The position numbers were made by a program, and so were the translations under genes. Under the pieces are notes generated by a model. The model did not search any database and was not told the DNA's origin. It saw only the letters and a list, made by a program, of their open reading frames with translations. Shown here piece by piece: positions 17,684-25,119 of a stretch of DNA of 64,000 bases (the stretch's first letter is position 1; every line of letters starts with the position of its first letter). The DNA lies in the NCBI GenBank assembly GCA_020636315.1, contig JACJYA010000006.1, positions 186,001 to 250,000 of the forward strand, given 5' to 3'. This DNA comes from Lewinellaceae bacterium. GTDB taxonomy: Bacteria > Bacteroidota > Bacteroidia > Chitinophagales > Saprospiraceae.

Positions 17684-18463
17684 ATGCTATTGGCAATTGA
17701 CATCGGGAACTCGAACGTCACCTTCGGACTGGCGCGGGGCAGCCACTGGAAACATACCTGGCGGCTGCCGACCATGGCCGATGGGGAGGCATTGCTGTAT
17801 TACGAAGTGCAGATCACCAATTTTCTGCTGGAAAACGACATTTTGGCGGAAGAAATACAACAGACAGTGATCAGTACCGTGGTTCCCGCTCTTCGGGCAA
17901 CTTTTGAAAAACTGGCCTTCCACCTATTCCGGACTCAGCCCATCCTGGTGGGCCCGGAGGTCTATCCCCGGTTGCGGCTGCGGGTCACCCGCCCTGAGGA
18001 ACTGGGCACCGACCTGTATGCCAACGCGGTAGCGGCCCATTATCTGTTCAAACAGGATTGCATCATTACCGATTTCGGTACGGCGCTCACTTTTACTACC
18101 ATCAACGCGGCGGGAGAGTTGCTCGGGGTGTCCATCGCCCCCGGCCTCAAGACGGCCATTTCATCCCTTTTTCAGAAAACGGCCCAGCTTCCGGAAGTGC
18201 CATTGGAGTTGCCGGCGTCGGCCGTTGGCAAGAATACGGTTCACGCTATTCAGAGCGGTATCCTGATCGGCTACGTGGGCCTGGTGCGGCACCTGCTGCA
18301 GGCCATTCGAGAAGAGCTGGGCCAGCAGTATATTGCCGTTGCTACCGGAGGCCTGTCTTCCATTCTGCACCCTCTGAAAAAAGAATTCCATTCCATTGAA
18401 CCCAACCTGACCCTGGACGGGCTGCGGCTGATCGGGGAGGAGATTGGCCTGCAGGGGGCATGA
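17684..18463 (+). CDS. coaX: Type III pantothenate kinase
   Basis: A 259-residue cytoplasmic kinase that phosphorylates pantothenate in the first step of coenzyme A synthesis. It shows the ASKHA-fold phosphate motif DIGNSNVTFGLA (about 5-16), GTDLYANAVAAHYLF (about 107-121) and DFGTALTFTTINAAGELLG (about 127-145), as in CoaX. Type III enzymes are insensitive to CoA feedback. Length is typical. A promoter-like TATTTTCG lies at 17672-17679, only 4 nt before the ATG, suggesting a very short or absent leader. Confidence 0.92.
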   Translation: MLLAIDIGNSNVTFGLARGSHWKHTWRLPTMADGEALLYYEVQITNFLLENDILAEEIQQTVISTVVPALRATFEKLAFHLFRTQPILVGPEVYPRLRLRVTRPEELGTDLYANAVAAHYLFKQDCIITDFGTALTFTTINAAGELLGVSIAPGLKTAISSLFQKTAQLPEVPLELPASAVGKNTVHAIQSGILIGYVGLVRHLLQAIREELGQQYIAVATGGLSSILHPLKKEFHSIEPNLTLDGLRLIGEEIGLQGA

Positions 18464-18777
18464 TGGGGCTGTTGGTTGTTTACTGGATCAAAGACACCAA
18501 ATCTCAAGGGACTGTTGCAAAAGCTAAGAAGTCACCTAACAATGTAACAATCTAGCAATATAACAATCCAGCAGTTCCCCTGAAGCCAGTTTACCCCTCC
18601 TGGCACCCTCAGGACAATCAACTCCATTTGGCCTCAACAGGACAATCAACCATGAACACCGAAACCAATGAACCATCCCTCCTCCTCTTTGTTTCTCCCC
18701 TGATTATTTATGCTCCATCTGGCAGCTTTACCAGGAAAATGGTGCATTTTTGCTGTTTTTTAATACAACCTGCTGCA
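18464..18777. other. Intergenic region upstream of HMG-CoA synthase
   Basis: A 314-nt gap. It holds an octamer array (18536-18575) and a partly inverted copy of the same kind (GGCTGTTG, GTTGTTTA near 18470). An in-frame extension of the HMG-CoA synthase frame back to 18628 has no family similarity. CATTTTTG at 18745-18752 is one mismatch from the TAnnTTTG element. Confidence 0.5.
18536..18575. repeat. 8-nt-period repeat array, TAACAAT type
   Basis: Five consecutive octamers in exact register: CTAACAAT, GTAACAAT, CTAGCAAT, ATAACAAT, CCAGCAGT. This is the cleanest member of the 8-nt-period arrays in this window. It lies 73 nt after the coaX stop codon and has no coding potential. Confidence 0.8.
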
Positions 18778-20334
18778 ATGAGGACTGAACAAACCCGGTT
18801 AACGCCCGTCGGTATCGACGATATGGCGGCTTACATTCCAAAGATCTACCTGCCTATCGCCACTCTGGCGGAAGAGCGCAACCTCGAGTACGCCAAACTG
18901 AATAAAGGGTTGGGCCTGGAAGCTATGGCGGTGGCTGACGCCCATGAGGACGTGGCCACGATGGCCGCCAATGCCGTTCTGGAACTGATGGAAAAGAACC
19001 GCCTCCGCCCTCAGGAAGTGGGGCGCATATACATGGGAACGGAAAGCTCGGTGGATGGTTCCAAACCGATGGCCACTTATGTGCTGGAGATGCTTACTCA
19101 ATATTACGAGGCGCTTTATGGCCCTGACTGCTTTCTCAACTGCGATGTCGTTGACCTCACCTTCGCCTGCATAGGAGCGGTCGATGCTCTGCAAAATACG
19201 CTGGACTGGGTGAAGGGTGGAGAAAACCGCATCGGCATAGTCGTGGGTTCCGACAATGCAAAATACGAGCTGGGCTCAGGCGGTGAATATACGCAAGGCG
19301 CCGGTTCCATAGCCCTCCTGGTGAAGCAGAACCCTCGCCTTATCTCCATTGGCGATGCCTGGGGCGTGGCTACCCGCCCGGTGCACGACTTTTTTAAGCC
19401 ACTGCGCATAGCCACTAAGGAAAGCCTCCTGCACGAAGCCCTTAAACTGGCCGGAAAGGGCTCCCAGGCTGCCCGCGAAGCCCTCAGCAGGCTTGCTGAA
19501 ATGCCCCCCAACGGAGGCGTGCTGACCAGCAGCGAGGCCAACATCATGCTCCACAAGGAGACGCCGGTGTTTGACGGCCCTTATTCCAATGCCTGTTACC
19601 AGGAGCGCATCCGGGAGGCCCTAACCCATTTTGCACCCCAGGCGGGATACGATGTGCAGGCAGAGGCCATATCTGGAAACTGGGACAAAATGGCCTTCCA
19701 CCTGCCCTACGCCTTTCAGGCGCGGCGTATGTTCCCGGAAGTGTATCTGATGGAAGCCAAAGCCACTGGAAAATGGGCCTCCTGGGCCAAAGAGTACGGA
19801 CTGGAAGAGCCGGCCCGCGAAAATTTCGGGGATGAGGCAGCTTTCGAAAAAGCCCATGGGCAGTTCCTGCGGGCGATCAGCAAAACGGATGCATATCAGG
19901 TTTTTGTACAGGAAAAGATCGCCGCCGGAGAACGGGCTTCCTCCCTGGTTGGCAACCTCTACACCTCCTCCATCTTTTTGTCGTTGATGAGCATCCTGGA
20001 AACAGCCCTGGAAGGAGGGGAGGAATTGCAGGGCCGCCGTTTCGGTTTCTTCGCCTATGGCAGCGGCTCCAAGTCGAAAGTATTTGAAGGAGAGCTGCAG
20101 GCCGGCTGGAAGGAAGCCACCCGGCAGTTCCGGCTGATGGAGCGGCTCGCCCGCCGCACGGCTATTGATTATTATACCTACGAGCAACTCCACCGCGGGC
20201 AGGCGGCAGAAAGCGCTTTGCCGGTGCAGAATGAGTTCTTCCTAAAGGAAATCTGCCATGAAAAAGGTGTACTGGAAGGCGCCCGCACCTATGCCCGGGC
20301 AACTGAAGCAGCGGTACTTGAACCGGGAGCATAG
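18778..20334 (+). CDS. mvaS: Hydroxymethylglutaryl-CoA synthase (mevalonate pathway)
   Basis: A 518-residue thiolase-fold enzyme that condenses acetyl-CoA and acetoacetyl-CoA to HMG-CoA. From the ATG at 18778 the protein reads as the family does (VGIDDMAAYIPKIYLP). The acyl-accepting Cys131 lies in DLTFACIGAVDAL, a later GNWDKMAFHLPYAFQA supplies the His region, and FGFFAYGSGSKSKVF is the conserved C-terminal loop. It is longer than the roughly 390-residue Gram-positive enzymes, mainly in the C-terminal half. It implies mevalonate-dependent isoprenoid synthesis, which could feed the carotenoid pathway suggested by the CrtA-like gene; no other mevalonate gene is in the window. Confidence 0.88.
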   Translation: MRTEQTRLTPVGIDDMAAYIPKIYLPIATLAEERNLEYAKLNKGLGLEAMAVADAHEDVATMAANAVLELMEKNRLRPQEVGRIYMGTESSVDGSKPMATYVLEMLTQYYEALYGPDCFLNCDVVDLTFACIGAVDALQNTLDWVKGGENRIGIVVGSDNAKYELGSGGEYTQGAGSIALLVKQNPRLISIGDAWGVATRPVHDFFKPLRIATKESLLHEALKLAGKGSQAAREALSRLAEMPPNGGVLTSSEANIMLHKETPVFDGPYSNACYQERIREALTHFAPQAGYDVQAEAISGNWDKMAFHLPYAFQARRMFPEVYLMEAKATGKWASWAKEYGLEEPARENFGDEAAFEKAHGQFLRAISKTDAYQVFVQEKIAAGERASSLVGNLYTSSIFLSLMSILETALEGGEELQGRRFGFFAYGSGSKSKVFEGELQAGWKEATRQFRLMERLARRTAIDYYTYEQLHRGQAAESALPVQNEFFLKEICHEKGVLEGARTYARATEAAVLEPGA

Positions 20335-20359
20335 TGGTGTTTTTTCCAACTTAACCTTC

Positions 20360-20388
20360 TTTGTATTTCAGGTTTTTTAGTACTTTTA
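20360..20388 (+). promoter_or_regulatory. Bacteroidota-type promoter candidate
   Basis: TTTG (20360-20363) and TACTTTTA (20381-20388, one mismatch from TAnnTTTG) are separated by 17 nt, close to the usual 19 nt. They lie about 90 nt upstream of the two-domain lipoprotein gene. Confidence 0.4.
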
Positions 20389-20479
20389 TCGGAGCTCTGT
20401 GGAGAAATGGGCCGGTTGTCCTTCGACAACTGCTCCTATTATCCACAGGTATTTATTATTAACCTAAAACCCATTCATT

Positions 20480-21334
20480 ATGAGGAAGCCAACATTGTTG
20501 CTTGCCCTTCTCTTTTCTATTTCATTATTCTATTGCAAACAGAATACTCCCGCCGACAATACCAAAGAGGAAGCACCGGAAGAAGCATTTACCAACCCTC
20601 TGAAGGGAGCCTGGAAAATAACTGCCTGGAAGCCGTCGGACTCTACAGGGATGGTGGAGCCAAGGGTCGTTCAGTATAAGTTCTATACCGATGATCATTT
20701 TTATTTCGTAGGGTATGACGACGTAGCGGACACCGTAGTGCAGGCCGGGGGCGGCACCTATACCATCAATGACAGTACCTTTACGGAAACCATTAGCTAC
20801 TCGACCTGGGATTCGCCCAACATCACGGAGGCATATACATTTGACTATACGATGGGCGATAATGGTGAGACCTTCAAACAACGGGGCGTAATGGAGTCGA
20901 ACGTAGAGGGAGAAGAGGACTTTGACCTTGCCGAAGATTATGTGCGGGTAGGGCCTACCATAGATGCGGAAGTAGCGGAAAAGGCGCCGGTGGGCCTCTG
21001 GAAGATCACCAGGTCGCTATACGGCGACCAGGAAGAGGCGATGCCTCCTGCCGATAGTATGATGGTGCACAAGCTCATTACCCCCACCCATTTTTATGTC
21101 GTTACCTACAATAAGAATAACGGTAAGATGGACGGCATGACCTTCGGCACCTATGAGATGAAGGACGGCAAGTACGTGGAAACGGTCAAGGCCACGACCC
21201 GGAGCATCGAGCTTATTGACAAGATGATCCCCTATGAATATGAGTACACGGGGGACAAATTCAGCCAGAAGGGCGTCCTGGAATTCACCGACGGGCCATT
21301 TGAGCTGGAGGAATATTATACGAGAGTGGAATAG
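20480..21334 (+). CDS. Lipoprotein with two tandem lipocalin-like domains
   Basis: A 284-residue lipoprotein: a signal with candidate lipobox LFYC (Cys19) and then two repeats of about 115-120 residues. Repeat 1 runs from NPLKGAWKITAWKPSDST to LAEDYVRVG, repeat 2 from APVGLWKITRSLYGDQ to LEEYYTRVE. Both share a GxWKIT start, a K-x(6-8)-HFYxVxY strand, a GTYxxxD motif and an F-x-Q-x-GVxE strand near the end, so an internal duplication is visible directly. The fold resembles small lipocalin-like (DUF4488-type) ligand-binding domains of Bacteroidota. Ligand unknown. Confidence 0.7.
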   Translation: MRKPTLLLALLFSISLFYCKQNTPADNTKEEAPEEAFTNPLKGAWKITAWKPSDSTGMVEPRVVQYKFYTDDHFYFVGYDDVADTVVQAGGGTYTINDSTFTETISYSTWDSPNITEAYTFDYTMGDNGETFKQRGVMESNVEGEEDFDLAEDYVRVGPTIDAEVAEKAPVGLWKITRSLYGDQEEAMPPADSMMVHKLITPTHFYVVTYNKNNGKMDGMTFGTYEMKDGKYVETVKATTRSIELIDKMIPYEYEYTGDKFSQKGVLEFTDGPFELEEYYTRVE

Positions 21335-21342
21335 GGGATACA

Positions 21343-21404
21343 GTTTAGAAGTTCAGGCGCCGCGGCTTTCAGCGCGGCTGGTTTAGAAGTTTAGAGGCGC
21401 CAGC
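21343..21404. repeat. 8-nt-period repeat, GTTTAGAA type, with GC hairpin
   Basis: GTTTAGAA, GTTCAGGC (21343-21358) and GTTTAGAA, GTTTAGAG, GCGCCAGC (21381-21404) keep an 8-nt step. Between them GCCGCG (21359-21364) and CGCGGC (21373-21378) form a short stem. It begins 8 nt after the lipoprotein stop codon. Confidence 0.55.
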
Positions 21405-21570
21405 AACATTAATACTCTAAAACGGGGAATAATATTGAAGGCGGGGGCCTGAACTGCTAACCCTTTTTGCGGTAGCATTAAAAAAAGAAAAATCCTAAGG
21501 AATTTTGGCCCGTAGTGTCAGAATTCTGGCCTATTCTAATACACCAAGAGGTTAGAAAAAACAATTACCG

Positions 21571-22500
21571 TTATTGGTGTTTTCTTCTCAACCACCCTAC
21601 TACCAGCAACGCCACTCCAGCCGCATTCACACTCCCATGCACTGCATACATCCAGGGGATGTTGAGCAGGGGTAGGGGATAAACCGAGCGCCAGCCATAC
21701 AACAGAGCCAGCACCATGCCTCCCAGCAGAAATATCCCGCCGAGCACCCAGTAAAACGGCCCCCCTCTGCCGTTCCCCGGCTGAGTGGCCAGCTGAAAGT
21801 GGCGGCCGGCTACCCCGGCGCCGCCCAGCGCCATAATGGTGGCGGCAATAAGCTCCAATACCTCCGGGCCATGGTAATGGGTGGTCAAAATGCCGATCGC
21901 TACCAGCGGTGGCCCCAATATGGCCAGCCAGCCTACCATTGACGCCAGTGGGCTATCCCAGTTGCGCAGCGCCAGCCCCGTAACCAACAGGAGCAGAAAA
22001 CCGGCAAAGTGAAAGTGAACGGCCGTCAGCAACCCGGTCACCGGATCGAAGCCGAACAGCGGTCCGCCCAGCCGGTCTGCCATGGCCCATATCGCGCCGA
22101 CAATCAGATAAAAGTAAGCCGCCGTAGCGCAAAGCAGCGACAGTCTGAACGGTTTGCCTCCCATCAGCACCATCGCCGCCCGATAGGCCAGCCAGAGAGA
22201 CAGCAACAACCAGGGCAGGGTGCAAAAACCAGCCGCCTGGGTTGGTGGCAGCAGGAACGCAAAAGCGAACAGGATGGCCGCTGGGAAGAAAAAACGCAAC
22301 AACCGGGACGGAATAGGTACCAATACGCCACTGGCCGCTACTGCCAGCGGCGCCCAGAGCAACGGTACGGACATCAGGATGATCCGCACCCAGTCGGGAG
22401 AGGTGAACGAAAAGGGCCAGAGCCAGCCGATCACACCTCCAAGCACCATCGTGCCGAAGGTAAGCGTTATTTGTAAGCCTTTGCTTTCGTTTTTGCTCAT
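21571..22500 (-). CDS. YndJ family integral membrane protein
   Basis: A 309-residue protein with about eight to ten hydrophobic helices, matching the YndJ family. The start at 22500 (MSKNESKGLQ) overlaps the upstream DUF1990 stop by four bases (ATGA), which favours translational coupling; a longer in-frame extension upstream runs inside the DUF1990 gene and is unlikely to be real. Features include VTGLLTAVHFHFAGFLLLLVTGL and HYHGPEVLELIAA with conserved His. Function is unknown; a transport role has been suggested for the family. Confidence 0.8.
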   Translation of the reverse strand: MSKNESKGLQITLTFGTMVLGGVIGWLWPFSFTSPDWVRIILMSVPLLWAPLAVAASGVLVPIPSRLLRFFFPAAILFAFAFLLPPTQAAGFCTLPWLLLSLWLAYRAAMVLMGGKPFRLSLLCATAAYFYLIVGAIWAMADRLGGPLFGFDPVTGLLTAVHFHFAGFLLLLVTGLALRNWDSPLASMVGWLAILGPPLVAIGILTTHYHGPEVLELIAATIMALGGAGVAGRHFQLATQPGNGRGGPFYWVLGGIFLLGGMVLALLYGWRSVYPLPLLNIPWMYAVHGSVNAAGVALLVVGWLRRKHQ

Positions 22501-23081
22501 GACCCCTGTTTTTGTACAAATGCCTGCATGGAGGCGAGCGAATCCCAAACAAAACGCCGCTGGTAACGGCGGGCAACGGGATAACCGATCTTTGTCAGCC
22601 ACACTGCCGGACGGGAGAAGGCCCGGATCCGATACCACACCGTTCCGTCTTCCTCCATTTCCACCCAAAAACACTCCTCTCCCTGCTCTACGTGGCCGGG
22701 AAGGGTGCCGTAGGCAAAGCCGAAACGGCAGTTTTCCTCAAAGGTATAAACTATGCGGCAGGAGTTGAGCCACCACAGGCCACACAGACGGAAAAGGACG
22801 ATAACCACCACACCTTCTTCAATGGGAATGGGCCGGGGGTAAATCCGCGTCCATGAATCCGGGAACATAGCCCACGCCAAAATGCCCTCTTTGGCCCTCT
22901 CCAGGCAGGCCTCTCCGCTGCCCAGTTTTATCTGGTTCAGGTCGTGGTCATAGCCTGCGGGGTAGCCGGGCCGGGCGGTGGCGCCGATGTTTTCCGGTTC
23001 GTAAGAAAACGGAATGTTCCGACGTACCTTCCGGTAGCGGTTGAGCAAGTCTGGCGATGGTGTCTTTCGGGTGAAATACAT
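22497..23081 (-). CDS. DUF1990 family protein
   Basis: A 194-residue protein of the DUF1990 family, which is often fused or adjacent to YndJ. Family features are NIGATARPGYPAGYDHDLNQ (about 32-51), IVYTFEENCRFGFAYGTLPGHVEQGEECF (about 110-138) and the C-terminal RYQRRFVWDSLASMQ. It is cytoplasmic, with a START/polyketide-cyclase-like fold inferred for the family and no known substrate. Its stop overlaps the YndJ start (ATGA), so the two probably work together at the membrane. Confidence 0.85.
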   Translation of the reverse strand: MYFTRKTPSPDLLNRYRKVRRNIPFSYEPENIGATARPGYPAGYDHDLNQIKLGSGEACLERAKEGILAWAMFPDSWTRIYPRPIPIEEGVVVIVLFRLCGLWWLNSCRIVYTFEENCRFGFAYGTLPGHVEQGEECFWVEMEEDGTVWYRIRAFSRPAVWLTKIGYPVARRYQRRFVWDSLASMQAFVQKQGS

Positions 23082-23237
23082 TGGTATCCATTGAAATGGG
23101 AGCCATAAAATTAAATTTAATTTTCATTTATTTCAAAAAATATTGAAAATAAAAAATTTGGCTTTTTCAGCCCAATTCCCCAATTTTCCGCTTACCTGCC
23201 GCAATCCTTGCCGTAAAAGCCTCCAAAATCAGTAACC

Positions 23238-24038
23238 ATGCTTTGTCCCAGGACCATTGCCCTCACTTTATTTTTGGTTTTTCTGTCCGGTTTCGTTTAC
23301 GGACAGCCCCGGGAAAACATTTTCCCAAACCTTAGGGGGGAGCGGCTGGCCAATGCCCTGCGCGCCAATTACAAACCCCGGAATGTGCTCAGTTACGCCC
23401 AGGCGAAAGACATTCTTTACAGTGAGATCGATAACAAGGGAGATAGCGTTTATTGTGTGTATTCCGGCTACCGGCTATATCTCGCCCCCAGACAGGACCC
23501 CTCGAAGTACCTCTACCAGGGTGGCAGTCCGGACGGCATCAACTGCGAGCACCTCTGGCCCCGCAGCAAGGGAGCAAAGGAAGGCAATGCCGGCAGCGAT
23601 ATGCACCACCTCTTTCCCACCCGCACGGAAGTCAACGAAGCACGGCGGAACTACCCCCTGGGGGAAGTCGATGACCGGCAAACGGAACGATGGTTTGGCC
23701 CCGAAACGGCCCGCAACAGCCTTCCCCCCGAACGGGAAATCGACACCTACAGCGAACTTGGGGACGGCCTGTTCGAGCCACGCGAAGATTTCAAAGGAGA
23801 TGCAGCGCGCGCCCTGTTTTACTTTTATACCATGTACAGAGAGGAGGCCATGCAGGCCGACCCCCTGTTCTTTATCATTCAACGGGAAAACCTTTGCCAC
23901 TGGCACTTTCAGGACCCCGTTGATGAGGAGGAATACGAGCGCAGCCAACGCATCGCACGTTATCAGAGCAACCGGCCCAACCCCTTTGTAGCGGATCCTT
24001 CGCTGGCCGGGCGGATGTATTGCAGTGGGAAGGAGTGA
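23238..24038 (+). CDS. Secreted endonuclease I family nuclease
   Basis: A 266-residue nuclease of the EndA/NucM (endonuclease I) family. A Sec signal (about 1-22, ending VYGQ) leads to a mature DNase/RNase with the beta-beta-alpha-metal motif: NCEHLWPRS (about 96-104), then GSDMHHLFPTRTEVNEARRN (about 113-132), where His and Asn bind Mg. The C-terminal half follows the family (NLCHWHFQDPVDEEE). It probably degrades extracellular DNA for nutrients. Transcribed alone. Confidence 0.9.
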   Translation: MLCPRTIALTLFLVFLSGFVYGQPRENIFPNLRGERLANALRANYKPRNVLSYAQAKDILYSEIDNKGDSVYCVYSGYRLYLAPRQDPSKYLYQGGSPDGINCEHLWPRSKGAKEGNAGSDMHHLFPTRTEVNEARRNYPLGEVDDRQTERWFGPETARNSLPPEREIDTYSELGDGLFEPREDFKGDAARALFYFYTMYREEAMQADPLFFIIQRENLCHWHFQDPVDEEEYERSQRIARYQSNRPNPFVADPSLAGRMYCSGKE

Positions 24039-24044
24039 AGGTTG

Positions 24045-24092
24045 CGTGATTGAATTGTGCTTATGGATGATAGTTAAATTGTTTGATTGTTT
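24045..24092. repeat. 8-nt-period repeat array, AACAATY type (reverse orientation)
   Basis: Consecutive octamers on the plus strand: CGTGATTG, AATTGTGC, TTATGGAT, GATAGTTA, AATTGTTT, GATTGTTT. On the complement these read as AAACAATC- and AAACAATT-like units, similar to the array at 18536. It starts 7 nt after the nuclease stop codon, in a convergent gap. Confidence 0.6.
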
Positions 24093-24116
24093 TTGTGAGC
24101 TTTTGAGGGAGCTGGT

Positions 24117-25058
24117 TTATTTTGCCTGCTTCCAAGCCAGTTTGGCGGCGGCCAGGTCTTCCAGGGCGTGTCCTACCGATTTGAACAGGGTGATCTTCTC
24201 CGGGCTTTGACGGCCGGCTGCTTCTCCCCGGCATAGGCTGAACAGGTCGCCGGCTATACCCTCCTTTTGCAATATTCCCTTGCGGATGGGCTCAAGAATA
24301 TCACCGCTTTCTTTCGGCGCTCCTTCCAGCGTATCCACATAAACGACGGAGCAGTGGATAGCCTCGTCGTCCGCTTCCCTCATGTTGGGCCTGAAGGAGC
24401 CAACCAGGTCCAGATGTTGGCCGGGTTGCAGCCATTCGCCAAGGATGAGCGGTTCCTGGCTCAGAGTAGCACAACTGATGATGTCGGCCTGAGGAACGGC
24501 GGAGGGGAGATACTGGATTGGAGTGAGAGAGTATTGGCCATTTTCCAGGGCTGCCGCCAGTGCCTCCCCTTTTTCGGGACTTCTACCCCAGAGCAACACA
24601 TTTTCTATAGGCCGAACAGCGGCATGGGCCCGAATGAGGTAGGGCGCCAGGGCGCCGGTGCCCACCATGAGCAGGGTGTTGCTGTCCGGGCGGGAGAGGA
24701 AGCGGGAGGCCAGAGCTGAGGCGGCCGCCGTTCGCAGGCTGGTCAGGGCTTTGGCGTCCATTTGCAGGATGGGCGTTCCCGTTTGGGTTTCGAAAAGGGT
24801 GTAAATGCCCTGGATGGTGGGTAGGCCCTGCCGCCGGTTATGAGGGCTCACTGCTACGAGCTTAACGCCGAAGTATTGGCCGTCGTCCCAGGAAGGCATG
24901 AGCAGCAAGGTGCCTTTTTCCTCTTCGCCGGTGATGAAATAGTCGTGGTGGTGGCGCATAGGAGTGTGGTGGCGGCCGGCGAAAGCGCGTTCGAGTCCAT
25001 CTATGAGAAGGGAGAAGGGCAGCAGAGCTTCCAGTTGTTGGGGGGAGAGGAATTGCAT
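24117..25058 (-). CDS. Ornithine cyclodeaminase / mu-crystallin family protein
   Basis: A 313-residue NAD-binding enzyme of the OCD/mu-crystallin family, which includes ornithine cyclodeaminase, alanine dehydrogenase and delta1-pyrroline-2-carboxylate reductase. The start at 25058 (MQFLSPQQLEALLPF) matches the family; the extra in-frame 16 residues upstream fall inside a hairpin and are unlikely. Key regions are PMRHHHDYF, LTSLRTAAASALASRFLS (about 104-121), MVGTGALAPYLIRAH and DIISCATLSQEPLI followed by HLDLVGSFRPNMREAD. Substrate is not determined by sequence alone. Confidence 0.85.
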   Translation of the reverse strand: MQFLSPQQLEALLPFSLLIDGLERAFAGRHHTPMRHHHDYFITGEEEKGTLLLMPSWDDGQYFGVKLVAVSPHNRRQGLPTIQGIYTLFETQTGTPILQMDAKALTSLRTAAASALASRFLSRPDSNTLLMVGTGALAPYLIRAHAAVRPIENVLLWGRSPEKGEALAAALENGQYSLTPIQYLPSAVPQADIISCATLSQEPLILGEWLQPGQHLDLVGSFRPNMREADDEAIHCSVVYVDTLEGAPKESGDILEPIRKGILQKEGIAGDLFSLCRGEAAGRQSPEKITLFKSVGHALEDLAAAKLAWKQAK

Positions 25059-25074
25059 GTTAGTATTTTTCAGC

Positions 25075-25109
25075 CAGATGGAAGGCACTTCTGAAGTGCC
25101 TTCCATCTG
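25075..25109. repeat. 35-nt perfect palindrome in a 3'-to-5' gap
   Basis: CAGATGGAAGGCACTTC (25075-25091) and GAAGTGCCTTCCATCTG (25093-25109) are exact reverse complements around a single central T. It lies 10 nt past the stop of the 474-residue gene and 16 nt before the OCD-family start, both on the minus strand. There is no T-run. It would fold into a very stable cruciform or RNA hairpin. Confidence 0.85.
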
Positions 25110-25119
25110 ATACCACGAA

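Noticed and set aside
18536..18575. Interpretation of the octamer arrays as CRISPR
   Set aside because: Units are 8 nt without conserved long repeats or spacers, and there are no cas genes.
18628..18777. A 50-residue N-terminal extension of HMG-CoA synthase
   Set aside because: The extension has no family similarity, and an ATG at 18778 starts exactly where the family begins.
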